A DNA stretch of 64,000 bases, from the NCBI GenBank assembly GCA_944393005.1, contig CALXYO010000001.1, forward strand, positions 124,001-188,000, read 5' to 3'. This stretch comes from an uncultured Spirochaetales bacterium (GTDB lineage: Bacteria > Spirochaetota > Spirochaetia > Sphaerochaetales > Sphaerochaetaceae). Under the pieces are notes generated by a model. That model had not been told where the DNA came from, ran no database searches, and saw only the letters and a list, made by a program, of their open reading frames with translations. The translations under genes and the position numbers were made by a program. This document shows positions 56,475 through 64,000 of this stretch, piece by piece; position 1 is the first letter of the stretch; each line of letters opens with the position of its first letter.

Positions 56475-57086
56475 ATGTTCAGTGCGCAGATATGTTCCCA
56501 CCCGGGCTGCAACAGCTATGTGAGTCCGCCTTTTGACACCTGTTTCCACCATTCAGACAGCCAGGAGAGGAAGATAATCCTCGGCAATCTTGAGAAGATC
56601 CTCAGCCAGAAGAAAAACATAAAGGATATCACGATAGTCGGGGGAGACTTCGAGAATGTCAATGTCAGGGAAAGACGGCTCACAGCATCCAACTTCGCCT
56701 TCTCCACCTTCACCGGCTGCGATTTCTCCTCCTGCGACATGTACACCTGCTTCTTCGACATGTGCATCTTCATAAACTGCCGCTTTGACAACCTTGAAGC
56801 AAGCTACTCGATTTTCTCGGGCTCAGATCTGAGAGGCTGCTCTTTCACCGGCTCATCTCTGATCAACTGCAACTTCATGGGAATCGACAGCGTCGGCAAT
56901 GATTTCTCCCACTCGGATCTCTATTTCTCCAATTTCAGCATGAGCAAGATCTTCAATACCAGTTTCGATGACTGCAATCTCAAAAGGGTCAACTTCCGTG
57001 CCAGTGCGATAAAAAACGTCTCATTCCGCTATTCAAATCCGGAGGAGGCATTCTTCAAAGATGAGGTGGAGGATGTGATGTCATGA
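56475..57086 (+). CDS. Pentapeptide-repeat protein with N-terminal Cys/His motif
   Basis: The 203-residue protein begins with a possible zinc site (CSHPGC...CFHH) in the first 30 residues. Many tandem five-residue repeats follow, with a Phe/Leu centre (for example NFAFSTFTGCDFSSCDMYTC) from about residue 70 to 190, predicted to form a right-handed quadrilateral beta-helix. The role is unknown; DNA mimicry is known for some members only. The ATG at 56475 has no Shine-Dalgarno sequence and follows a promoter by 6 nt, so it is probably leaderless. It overlaps the MBL gene by 4 nt. Confidence 0.75.
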   Translation: MFSAQICSHPGCNSYVSPPFDTCFHHSDSQERKIILGNLEKILSQKKNIKDITIVGGDFENVNVRERRLTASNFAFSTFTGCDFSSCDMYTCFFDMCIFINCRFDNLEASYSIFSGSDLRGCSFTGSSLINCNFMGIDSVGNDFSHSDLYFSNFSMSKIFNTSFDDCNLKRVNFRASAIKNVSFRYSNPEEAFFKDEVEDVMS

Positions 57087-57679
57087 AAATATTCTCCCAT
57101 TTCTGTCCTCAGGGACAGGTGAACACATATCTGGTGACAGAGGGAAAGAGAAAATGCGATGCCCTCATAATAGATCCGGCCGATCTGGATGCCGATCTCA
57201 TTTCCATAATAGAGAAGTATGAGCTGAACATAGCAGGGCTTCTCGTGACGCATGACCATGAGCAGCATGTGAGGGGAATCGGAAAGATCGAGAAGGTTTA
57301 CCCCTGCCCTGTGTATGCCTTCAAGGATTCGGTCCAGAGCTTTGACACTGTGAGGCTGAAGGAAGGAAAAGGCGTAAGGATCTCAGATTTCTCCATGGAT
57401 ATACTGTATGTGCCGGGACATTCGCCCGACTCGCTTGCATTCGTCATCGGAAACTGCATCTTCACCGGCGACACCCTTGCCGCGGGAAGGGTTTCCACGA
57501 CCACAAACAACCTTGCCCATGCAATACTCACAAGGAACATCTCTCAGAAAATAATGACGTATGACGACAACTTCCTCATCTTTCCCGGACACGGATGTCC
57601 GACAAAGATCAGGATCGAACGTCTTTTCAACCATGATCTGCTGGAAAGCGAGGTGCAGCTAAGCGAGAATCTGTTTTAA
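57083..57679 (+). CDS. Metallo-beta-lactamase-fold hydrolase, glyoxalase II-like
   Basis: The 198-residue protein has the glyoxalase II-type layout. N-terminal strands with a QVNTYLV segment are followed by the metal motif THDHEQH, a mid His in VPGHSPDSLAF, IFTGDTLAAGRV and a C-terminal FPGHGCPTKI. The canonical HxHxDH is altered: the Asp is Gln (HDHEQH), which removes a ligand of the second metal site. It may use one metal or have different chemistry. The substrate is unknown. It overlaps the preceding gene by 4 nt and its 3' end overlaps convergent rluD by 21 nt. Confidence 0.8.
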   Translation: MKIFSHFCPQGQVNTYLVTEGKRKCDALIIDPADLDADLISIIEKYELNIAGLLVTHDHEQHVRGIGKIEKVYPCPVYAFKDSVQSFDTVRLKEGKGVRISDFSMDILYVPGHSPDSLAFVIGNCIFTGDTLAAGRVSTTTNNLAHAILTRNISQKIMTYDDNFLIFPGHGCPTKIRIERLFNHDLLESEVQLSENLF

Positions 57680-58573
57680 AACAGTTCTTATCCTTTCAGG
57701 CATAGGGGCATAGAACGTCATTCTCTGTCCGCTGACAGGATGGGCAAAGCTGAGGGAAAGCGCATGAAGACACAGCCGGATGGACGGGAAGTTCCTGTCT
57801 CTGTTTGAATATATGTCATCACCGAGAAGAGGATGGTTGATGCTCTTCATGTGCACGCGTATCTGATGGGTCCTCCCTGTCTCAATCCGGATGCGGAGGA
57901 ATGCATAGTGCAGGCTCTGTCTGAGGACTGTGTAATGAGTCACTGCGCTCTTTCCCTTCCTCACATCATCACATGTGATGAAGCTTTTCCTGTCAGAGGG
58001 GTTTCTCACGATATTCTTGTCCACCGTTCCCCTTTTCTTCTCGAAATACCCTTTTGCAATGGCAATATATATTTTTTCTGTGGTATGAGAGGCAAACTGT
58101 CCTGCAAGATTCCTGTGTGCATCTGCCGTCTTAGCGATCACCATGACACCTGATGTGTCCTTATCCAGGCGGTGGACTATACCGGGCCGCATCAGATTCA
58201 CTTCCTCATCCTCGCTTGTTGCGAAATCCTCGCCGTAACGGTACAACAGCGCATTGACAAGCGTGCCGGACCAGTTCCCCGCACCGGGGTGCACCACCAT
58301 GCCGCAGGGCTTGTTTATGACAAGGATGGAATCATCCTCGTAAAGAATGTCCAGCGGTATATCCTCGCCTTCAAGACCTTCGAAAACCTCCTCGCTCCAT
58401 GTGACGGTCACAATGTCGCCGGCACTGACGCGGAAACTTTTCTTGACAACCCTGTCGTTCACATAGATCGTGCAGGAAGGATATGAGAAAACCGAACGGG
58501 GAATCTCAGTGGAGACCTTGTCAACACGTCCTGCACTCTGTGCCGTGAATGAGAGACTTTCCTTCCTTATCAT
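57659..58573 (-). CDS. rluD: Large-subunit rRNA pseudouridine synthase, RluD family
   Basis: RluD makes pseudouridines in helix 69 of 23S rRNA. The 304-residue protein has an N-terminal S4-like RNA-binding region (VDKVSTEIPRSVFSYPSC), the catalytic Asp in HRLDKDTSGVMVIAKT near residue 130 and the KIYIAIAKGYF and GRTHQIRVHM motifs. It overlaps the small membrane protein by 4 nt upstream and the MBL gene tail by 21 nt on the opposite strand. Relatives RluA and RluC cannot be fully excluded. Confidence 0.88.
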   Translation of the reverse strand: MIRKESLSFTAQSAGRVDKVSTEIPRSVFSYPSCTIYVNDRVVKKSFRVSAGDIVTVTWSEEVFEGLEGEDIPLDILYEDDSILVINKPCGMVVHPGAGNWSGTLVNALLYRYGEDFATSEDEEVNLMRPGIVHRLDKDTSGVMVIAKTADAHRNLAGQFASHTTEKIYIAIAKGYFEKKRGTVDKNIVRNPSDRKSFITCDDVRKGKSAVTHYTVLRQSLHYAFLRIRIETGRTHQIRVHMKSINHPLLGDDIYSNRDRNFPSIRLCLHALSLSFAHPVSGQRMTFYAPMPERIRTVLKQILA

Positions 58574-58893
58574 CCGCTCAGTTCCCCGATGATCCAGTCA
58601 GCTGCGGAAATTGAAAGCGACAGACCGCCCGCAATAAGCAGCTGCCAGCCGAATTCCTGAATACCGTCCGCACTCACCCAGCCCGCATTCTCCATGAGGT
58701 TCCATGCGAGCACCGAAAGCGGCAGCGTGATGACAAGCGAACCGAAGAAAAGACTTTCGGCCCTGCGGAGCTTCATCGTCCATATGGGAAACTCATCCTC
58801 CCCATATGGTTCATAGCTGAGTTTCGCCTCGGCAGAAAGAGGGGAAAGAACAATGGCTATGACAAGAAAGAAAGCAATCAGTTTTTCAGGCAT
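58570..58893 (-). CDS. Small membrane protein, function unknown
   Basis: The 107-residue product has an N-terminal hydrophobic segment that could be a signal peptide (MPEKLIAFFLVIAIVLSPL). A short hydrophilic part (YEPYGEDEFPIW) and one or two further membrane helices (LFFGSLVITLPLSVLAWNLM and LLIAGGLSLSIS) follow. No family was recognised. The start is placed at the second of two adjacent ATGs because AAGGA lies 6 nt upstream. It overlaps yggS by 8 nt and rluD by 4 nt. Confidence 0.6.
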   Translation of the reverse strand: MPEKLIAFFLVIAIVLSPLSAEAKLSYEPYGEDEFPIWTMKLRRAESLFFGSLVITLPLSVLAWNLMENAGWVSADGIQEFGWQLLIAGGLSLSISAADWIIGELSG

Positions 58894-59566
58894 CATAGTT
58901 CCTTGCACCGAAGATCGCACTTCCGATCCTCACTTCATTGCTGCCTTCCTCTATCGCCTGTCTGTAGTCCGCGCTCATGCCCATGCTGAGGACGGCAAGA
59001 TGATATCCTGCGGCATTGAGCTTATCGTAAAGTCTCCTGACGTATCGGAACGCCTTTCTGTTCTTCTCTTCATCAAAGCCCAGCGGTCCCACTGTCATAA
59101 GACCGCACAGCCTCAGATGGGGGCAGTCTGCCAGATGGGACACACCTTTCATGAGCTCATCTTCATCAGCGAAACCTGACTTCTGCTCTTCCCCTGAAGA
59201 ATTCACTTCAAAGAGTATGTCCATTACACGGTCCGCCCCGGCAAGATGCTTTTCAAGCTCGTCCATGAGAGGAATTGAATCCACACTGTCAATGCGGTCG
59301 ACAAGGGAAAGTGCCTTTTTAGCCTTGTTGCGCTGGAGATGTCCTATAAGACACAGTTTCATTCCCTGCGGCCGTTCACAGAGAGGAGGAAACTTCGCCT
59401 CAATCTCCTGCACCCGGTTCTCTCCGAAGAGCCGCTGGCCCTGATCATATGCCTCAAGAATGTCCTCATAAGGATGCGTCTTGCTGACAGCCATGAGAAC
59501 AACATCATGGCTGCAGGCAGCGGCACATTCATCAACATCTTTTCTGACAGCTTTTATGTTAACCAT
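58886..59566 (-). CDS. YggS-family PLP homeostasis protein
   Basis: YggS/PROSC proteins are monomeric PLP-binding proteins that regulate PLP and amino acid balance without known catalysis. The 226-residue product has the PLP lysine in VLMAVSKTHP, FGENRVQEIEAKF, HLIGHLQRNKAKKAL and the MSMGMSADYRQAIEEGSNEVRIGSAIFG C-terminal region of alanine-racemase-like barrels. It overlaps the CmpB-like gene by 8 nt and the small membrane gene by 8 nt. Confidence 0.92.
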   Translation of the reverse strand: MVNIKAVRKDVDECAAACSHDVVLMAVSKTHPYEDILEAYDQGQRLFGENRVQEIEAKFPPLCERPQGMKLCLIGHLQRNKAKKALSLVDRIDSVDSIPLMDELEKHLAGADRVMDILFEVNSSGEEQKSGFADEDELMKGVSHLADCPHLRLCGLMTVGPLGFDEEKNRKAFRYVRRLYDKLNAAGYHLAVLSMGMSADYRQAIEEGSNEVRIGSAIFGARNYDA

Positions 59567-60386
59567 TATTCTTTCTTTCCTTGCCGGCTTTCTTTGCAGC
59601 CTTATGCCCGGCTTTCCTTGCTTTGTACTCTTCTTTCAGCTCATTGACAAGAGCACGGGCCTTTTCAAGCTGCTCCGCACCATCACGCAGTGTGAGAGAC
59701 GGGTTGCTTTCGAAAATTCTCTTTCCATAAGAATAGTAACGCTTCTTGCGGCCTTCAAGCTCAAGGGCGAATCTTTCCTTCGCCTGTGCGAAACTTTCAG
59801 GGGAAAGAGTTGACTTGAGGGCCTTGAGGGATGCTTCCGCATTGGCCTTTGCCACGTTGATTTCCTTCACGAATTCCTGGAACTTGCTCATCTTCGATAC
59901 AGACACGGCTGTGTCAGCGGACATGAGGCCCACAATTACAAGTGACAGGACATTGACCAGCGTCATGTTGAGCCCCGCCAGGAAATTGTATATGGGATCA
60001 TTGACGACATAGACAATGAAAAGGCAGAGAAGTCCGAAAAGCGTTGAATTCAGGGCGCATACCCTTCCGTTTATGTTCAGAGGATAAGTTGAATAGTCCC
60101 ACAGCTTCACATGAAAAAGCTTCTCAAGGGCAAAGCTCGTGAAGTATTCAAGAACTGACGTGAGTACTACTCCGCAGATGAAAACAAGATACCAGTGTTC
60201 ACGGAAAGGATACAGGACCACAATCACGATCATGGCGCCGAAACCGTAAATGGGAAGATACGGTCCTATGAGAAAACCGCGGTTTACGAATCTCTTCTTG
60301 GGTACCGAGCAGTACACGACTTCACAGATCCAGCCGAGCACGCAGTAAATGAAGAAACTGAGAACAAAGGTGTCAACACTGTACAT
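59559..60386 (-). CDS. CmpB-like putative ABC transporter permease (PF06541-type)
   Basis: The 275-residue protein has five or six hydrophobic helices in residues 1-165 with the family pattern FFIYCVLGWICEVVYCS, KRFVNRGFLIGPYLPIYGFGAM and ALEKLFHVKLWDYS. A long charged helical tail rich in Lys and Ala (about 170-275) follows. Proteins annotated as 'putative ABC transporter permease' share this pattern, but no ATPase partner is nearby and the function is unknown. TGGAGG precedes the ATG, just after the tRNA-Val terminator. Confidence 0.75.
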   Translation of the reverse strand: MYSVDTFVLSFFIYCVLGWICEVVYCSVPKKRFVNRGFLIGPYLPIYGFGAMIVIVVLYPFREHWYLVFICGVVLTSVLEYFTSFALEKLFHVKLWDYSTYPLNINGRVCALNSTLFGLLCLFIVYVVNDPIYNFLAGLNMTLVNVLSLVIVGLMSADTAVSVSKMSKFQEFVKEINVAKANAEASLKALKSTLSPESFAQAKERFALELEGRKKRYYSYGKRIFESNPSLTLRDGAEQLEKARALVNELKEEYKARKAGHKAAKKAGKERKNNG

Positions 60387-60400
60387 ACCAGCCTCCAGAT

Positions 60401-60431
60401 AAAAAAAAGTCAGGTAACATGTACCTGACTT
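60401..60431 (-). terminator. Terminator after tRNA-Val
   Basis: On the minus strand GTCAGGTA and TACCTGAC pair across a 5-nt loop, followed by eight T. It overlaps the leader of the CmpB-like gene. Confidence 0.82.
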
Positions 60432-60435
60432 CCAG

Positions 60436-60507
60436 TGGAGGATACAAGGATTGAACTTGTGACATCCTGCTTGTAAGGCAGGCGCTCTCCCGCTGAGCTA
60501 ATCCTCC
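60436..60507 (-). tRNA. tRNA-Val (anticodon UAC)
   Basis: The acceptor stem GGAGGAT pairs with ATCCTCC. The D-arm, the anticodon stem CCTGC/GCAGG with loop CTTACAA (anticodon TAC at 60475-60473) and a T-arm with loop TTCAATC complete the cloverleaf. The discriminator is A and the CCA end is not encoded. Confidence 0.95.
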
Positions 60508-60538
60508 GTAATTGCCTGATCTCTCAGCAACGATGATT

Positions 60539-60568
60539 AACTTAGCAGAAAATCTCATTTTAAGTCAA
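60539..60568 (-). promoter_or_regulatory. Promoter of tRNA-Val
   Basis: On the minus strand TTGACT (60568-60563), an 18-nt spacer and TAAGTT (60544-60539) lie about 31 nt before the mature tRNA 5' end. The -10 match is modest. Nothing else was recognised in 60569-60723. Confidence 0.5.
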
Positions 60569-60723
60569 TAGAAAACCGATTAAAAATGAGAAAGCCAGAT
60601 AAGCCGTGCTGCTGAAAGCAAATACATTGACCTCAAGTACTGTTTTCTTTATTCAGATTAATACGCCGAAGACAAATTGGCAAGGATTTCCGGTTCCGAG
60701 GAAAACTATTTTCCCTCCCGCAA

Positions 60724-60752
60724 TTGAATTTTTTCACTCTCCCTGCTAATAC
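60724..60752 (+). promoter_or_regulatory. Predicted leaderless promoter of the second MATE gene
   Basis: TTGAAT (60724-60729), a 17-nt spacer and TAATAC (60747-60752) end 7 nt before ATG 60760. There is no Shine-Dalgarno sequence. Confidence 0.65.
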
Positions 60753-60759
60753 TGATTCC

Positions 60760-62142
60760 ATGACCGAACAACGCCTTATGCTATTTGAGAGCGAAAGAGT
60801 CCCGAAAGCCGTGCTCAAGCTGGCCATACCTACGGTGCTCTCCTCTCTTGTAATGACAATATATTCGCTTGCCGACACTTTCTTTGTCGGCATGCTTAAC
60901 AACAGCATCGAAAACGCCGCAGTCACGCTTTCCGCACCTGTCCTTCTTGCATTCAATGCCGTCAACAACCTTTTCGGCGTCGGCTCTTCCTCAATGATGA
61001 GCCGGGCTCTGGGGCGCAAGGACTACAAAACCGCATACCGAAGCTCGGCCTTCGGCTTTTACTGCTCGATCGTAAGCGGCATTCTTTTCTCATCTCTCTG
61101 CTTCATATTCAATGACGAGCTGCTTGTGCTTATAGGCGCCGATGCATCCACAATGGAAGCTACACGGGCATACCTGAAATGGACGGTCGTATTCGGTGCA
61201 TCTCCGTCAATCCTCAACGTAGTCTTCGCCTATCTTGTCCGCGCCGAAGGCTCTGCAATGCATGCAAGCATAGGAACAATGAGCGGCTGTGCGCTTAACA
61301 TCATTCTCGATCCCATTTTCGTACTTCCGCAGTTTGCGGGCATGGGAGCGGAAGGCGCAGGACTTGCAACACTCATATCAAACTGTTTTGCCGTACTTTA
61401 TTTCCTTATCCTCATAACAGTCCGGAAAGGAAAGACATTTGTCACCATAAGTCCTAGGCACATCTGTCTGAAACGGTATATCGTTCTGGGTGTGTGCGCG
61501 GTCGGCATTCCTGCATCCATACAGAATCTGCTGAATGTGACTGGAATGACGCTTCTGAACAATTTCACATCCGTCTACGGTGCCGATGCCGTTGCCGCAA
61601 TGGGAATAGCACAGAGGCTGAACAACGTCCCCTACAGCATTGCCAGCGGCTTCACGCAGGGAGTGATGCCGCTTGTCAGCTATACATTTGCAAGCGGGAA
61701 TCACAAAAGAATGAAGGAGGCGATAATATTCGCGGCAAAAGTGGTAGTCACATCGCTTCTTGCCGTAACAGTCATATACAGCATTGAATCTCCTTTCTTC
61801 ATCTCTCTTTTCATGTCAGACGGCACTGTTGTCTCCTACGGAACACGCTTCCTCAGAGGCTTCTGTCTGGGCATTCCCCTTCTTGCCGTCGACTTTCTTG
61901 CCGTCGGCGTTTTCCAGGCTGTGGGAAAAGGCTTCTATTCACTCTGCTTTGCAATAATGAGGAAGATTGTCCTTGAAATTCCGGCGATCATAATACTCAA
62001 TACGCTTTTCCCTCTTTACGGTCTTGCCTATTCACAGGCGGCGGCGGAATCCGTCATGGCTCTTCTTGCCGTCATGACGCTGACAAGGCTTGTGAGAAAG
62101 ATCAGCGAAGGAAAGCTGGTCGACAGCGCAGGGCGCAGCTGA
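60760..62142 (+). CDS. MATE-family multidrug/cation antiporter
   Basis: The 460-residue membrane protein has about 12 helices in two halves, with VPKAVLKLAIPTVLSSLVMTIYSLADTFFVG at the start and IAQRLNNVPYSIASGFTQGVMPLVSY in the second half. It is distinct in sequence from the MATE protein at 7-8.3 kb. The start is placed at ATG 60760 because the promoter ends 7 nt before it; longer or shorter frames have no Shine-Dalgarno sequence. The last 41 nt overlap pdxA on the opposite strand. The substrate is unknown. Confidence 0.9.
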   Translation: MTEQRLMLFESERVPKAVLKLAIPTVLSSLVMTIYSLADTFFVGMLNNSIENAAVTLSAPVLLAFNAVNNLFGVGSSSMMSRALGRKDYKTAYRSSAFGFYCSIVSGILFSSLCFIFNDELLVLIGADASTMEATRAYLKWTVVFGASPSILNVVFAYLVRAEGSAMHASIGTMSGCALNIILDPIFVLPQFAGMGAEGAGLATLISNCFAVLYFLILITVRKGKTFVTISPRHICLKRYIVLGVCAVGIPASIQNLLNVTGMTLLNNFTSVYGADAVAAMGIAQRLNNVPYSIASGFTQGVMPLVSYTFASGNHKRMKEAIIFAAKVVVTSLLAVTVIYSIESPFFISLFMSDGTVVSYGTRFLRGFCLGIPLLAVDFLAVGVFQAVGKGFYSLCFAIMRKIVLEIPAIIILNTLFPLYGLAYSQAAAESVMALLAVMTLTRLVRKISEGKLVDSAGRS

Positions 62143-63067
62143 GAGTCTCCTTCATGCCTGTCTCATCGGCAATGCCGCATCCGGCGATATCGAAGGCGGT
62201 GCCGTGATCCACGGAGATACGCAGGACAGGCATGCCGAGCGTGAGGCTTATCGTCCTGTCAAAATCATATGTCTTTGCCGCGATATGTCCCTGATCATGG
62301 TAAAGGCTCAGAACAGCTGAATACTTTCCTTTCAGGCACTGGTGGAAAACGCTGTCCGCGCTCACGGGGCCCACGACATCAAGTCCCATCCTGCGGCATT
62401 CTTCCACTGCCCTTTCTATTTCCTTTTCCTCATCACCGAAAAGGCCTCCGTCAGAGCTGTGAGGGTTCAGTCCGGCAACTGCGAAAGTTCCCCTTACGCC
62501 AAGTCTTTCCAGCTCTTTCACGCAGCGGGGTATGTAATCCATCAGACGGGAGTATGTGACCATATCGCAGGCCCTGCGCAGAGACACATGACGGGAGAGG
62601 AAGAATATCCTCATGTTCTCGACCTGGAACATTGTAAGAGGATCGTCCGTGCCGGTAAGGAATGCGAATATTTCAGTGTGTCCTATGTACGGGACTCCTG
62701 CCATTTTAAGGGAAACCTTGTTTATCGGTGCAGTGCAGACACACTCAGTCTTTCCGTCCATTGCGTCCTTCACGGCCTTCTCTATGTATTCATATGCCGC
62801 CCTGCCGCATAAGGCAGACTCCTCTCCCATCTTGAAATCTGATGGGGAAAGATTATGAAGATCCTTGACATTCACTTTGCCTGGAACAGCAGATCTGACA
62901 TCATCTACGGCATTGAAAACAAAGTCAGAACCGAGTGCCCTGTTTGTCTTTTCCAGTATCCGCGTATCACCGTAAATGATGAAATCATCAGTGTTGAAAG
63001 ACTTAAGTGCCTTGAGAATGATCTCAGGTCCGATTCCCGCAGGATCTCCGAGTGTGAGTGCAATCAT
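62102..63067 (-). CDS. pdxA: PdxA-type 4-hydroxythreonine-4-phosphate dehydrogenase
   Basis: PdxA oxidises 4-phosphohydroxy-L-threonine in pyridoxal phosphate biosynthesis; relatives act on 4-phospho-threonate or -erythronate. The 321-residue protein begins LTLGDPAGIGPEIILKAL and has the metal-binding YIGHTEIFA, SLYHDQGHI and VDHGTAFDIAG motifs. The ATG has AAGGAG upstream. No other pyridoxine gene is nearby, so the specialised PdxA2-like role cannot be excluded. The 3' end overlaps the convergent MATE gene by 41 nt. Confidence 0.88.
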   Translation of the reverse strand: MIALTLGDPAGIGPEIILKALKSFNTDDFIIYGDTRILEKTNRALGSDFVFNAVDDVRSAVPGKVNVKDLHNLSPSDFKMGEESALCGRAAYEYIEKAVKDAMDGKTECVCTAPINKVSLKMAGVPYIGHTEIFAFLTGTDDPLTMFQVENMRIFFLSRHVSLRRACDMVTYSRLMDYIPRCVKELERLGVRGTFAVAGLNPHSSDGGLFGDEEKEIERAVEECRRMGLDVVGPVSADSVFHQCLKGKYSAVLSLYHDQGHIAAKTYDFDRTISLTLGMPVLRISVDHGTAFDIAGCGIADETGMKETLSCALRCRPAFLR

Positions 63068-63103
63068 AGGTGTGCTCCTTATCTACAGGAGAAAGCATAC
63101 AAT

Positions 63104-63145
63104 GAAAAAAGGCGGTCAGGAAGTACATGCACACCTCCGGACCGC
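63104..63145 (-). terminator. Terminator after the GH20-like gene
   Basis: On the minus strand GCGGTC and GACCGC pair, with an inner AGG/CCT extension, followed by CTTTTTT. It lies between the glycosidase gene and pdxA. Confidence 0.7.
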
Positions 63146-63160
63146 AAGGGGAAACCAGAT

Positions 63161-64000
63161 TCAGAATGTAGGTAATGTGGTATAGCCGCAGGTATCATAC
63201 GTTTCAAATGAACTGTCGGCTTCATACCCCTTCTCAACAGACTCTCTCTGCCCTGCCAGCCAGGAGCGGAGATAATCAAGACGTGAGATTATATTTGCAA
63301 AATATGTGAGAGGGATCTCAATTTCACTGTCTCTGGCAATGAGTCGCCACAAAGCAGTGAAGGAAAGTTCCAGCCTGACAAAGCGTTTTATGAGAACTCT
63401 GACCTCATCTTCCAGCCTCACGTAATCCTCGACGCCCAGAGTGCCGCTGCTGACCTTGCAGATTATTTTCCTTGAAAGATCCAGCTTGTCAGCCATAAGA
63501 AGGAATGCATCATGCACATAAGTGAAGGCACTCTTTGTCTTTTCATCATGCAGTTTTGCAATAAGCGCTTCACTTTCATGTACTGCAGTCCTTATTCCTT
63601 CCAGTGTTGTCTCCGGTATCGAGAAGTAAGGGCGGAGAGGATGCTTTGCATGCGGCTCAAGCACACTTGAGACTCCGGCAGGCAGCCGGAGATTGTAAGC
63701 TTCAAGACCTTCAGGAGGAATCTTCCCCCTGACAGCCTTTCCGAATACAGGTTCATCGAACAGGGCCATCACGCATTCACTCCTGTTTTTGGACCAGATC
63801 GGAGGAAGATAATATATTGATGCATACAGATGCATCAGGGATGAATACACATCCTCCCCCATCACCATGTTGCAAAGCTGGTCGGCCGTCTGCCTGTCAG
63901 CACGGCTTCCCATCCAGGACACAAGACCAGCAAAAACATAGCTGTATGATGCGAAAAGAGATACAGCGTATCCTCCATGATCGTTCCAGTCGGTCAGCAG
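63161..64000 (-). CDS. Glycoside hydrolase family 20-like protein, C-terminal part (runs off the window end)
   Basis: The minus-strand frame is open from the window edge to TGA 63161-63163, giving 279 residues. The first visible residues, LLTDWNDHGGYAVSLFASYSYVFAGLVSW, resemble the barrel-end of GH20 beta-N-acetylhexosaminidases (TDWGDGG then aromatic-rich helix). The remaining helical part ends CGYTTLPTF and is not recognised. The catalytic Asp-Glu pair would lie upstream outside the window, so enzyme class is inferred. An internal GTG at 63922 is not the real start, since the frame continues upstream. Confidence 0.55.
   Translation of the reverse strand: MLTDWNDHGGYAVSLFASYSYVFAGLVSWMGSRADRQTADQLCNMVMGEDVYSSLMHLYASIYYLPPIWSKNRSECVMALFDEPVFGKAVRGKIPPEGLEAYNLRLPAGVSSVLEPHAKHPLRPYFSIPETTLEGIRTAVHESEALIAKLHDEKTKSAFTYVHDAFLLMADKLDLSRKIICKVSSGTLGVEDYVRLEDEVRVLIKRFVRLELSFTALWRLIARDSEIEIPLTYFANIISRLDYLRSWLAGQRESVEKGYEADSSFETYDTCGYTTLPTF

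Overview
The window looks like chromosome from a spirochaete (Spirochaetota, probably a gut or anaerobic relative of Sphaerochaeta/Treponema). The evidence is a compact V-type ATPase operon in the order E-DUF2764-A-B-D-I-K, a large LptD-like outer-membrane protein, small beta-barrel and lipoprotein genes, a poly-G tract of the kind known from Treponema, and a LacLM-type beta-galactosidase in a fermentative gene set. The genus is inference. Neither the tmRNA nor the tRNA encodes its CCA end. Most genes lie on the minus strand in tight operons.

Layout. 1-760: start of a TetR regulator and tmRNA (ssrA). 775-3727: sir2-miaB-folD operon. 3.9-5.7 kb: outer-membrane protein and AT-rich lipoprotein separated by an 11-G tract. 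5.7-8.4 kb: TetR, phosphoribosyltransferase, MATE pump. 8.4-11.1 kb: flavodoxin-like, PpiC chaperone, nusB, map. 11.2-14.7 kb: gap-pgk-tpiA-secG with a strong promoter before gap and a terminator-like hairpin between gap and pgk. 14.8-29.8 kb: one continuous run of ten closely packed genes (YhcH-like, ispG, uvrA, lptD, phoH, HD phosphodiesterase, ybeY, SAM hydrolase, ECF S component, fused ECF A-A-T). 29.9-32.7 kb: Ca2+-type P-ATPase. 32.9-37.1 kb: P-loop kinase-like gene and class Ia ribonucleotide reductase. 37.3-39.6 kb: a decayed ABC ATPase plus Lon-like protease pair. 39.8-40.3 kb: nitroreductase. 40.4-47.5 kb: V-ATPase. 47.6-48.4 kb: toxin-antitoxin pair. 48.4-51.2 kb: lacL-lacM. 51.3-53.2 kb: small genes and uridine phosphorylase. 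53.2-60.4 kb: mutS2-rsgA, divergent pentapeptide-MBL pair, rluD-small membrane protein-yggS-CmpB-like. 60.4-64 kb: tRNA-Val, second MATE pump, pdxA and the end of a GH20-like glycosidase.

How the parts work together. Most of the window is housekeeping: lower glycolysis, protein and tRNA maturation, envelope building, ion pumping, dNTP synthesis and DNA repair. The lacLM, uridine phosphorylase and GH20-like genes point to scavenging of sugars and nucleosides. The V-ATPase K subunit keeps most of the side chains known to bind Na+ in the Enterococcus hirae enzyme.

Most unusual signals. (1) Six genes have no Shine-Dalgarno sequence but carry a -35/-10 pair whose -10 box ends only 6-9 nt before the start codon, which predicts leaderless mRNAs. 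Two of these promoters are divergent and share their -35 DNA. (2) The poly-G tract ahead of a lipoprotein gene. (3) A three-domain ECF transporter fusion beside a SAM hydrolase. (4) A co-decaying ABC/Lon module. No complete, clearly undescribed multi-gene system was recognised.
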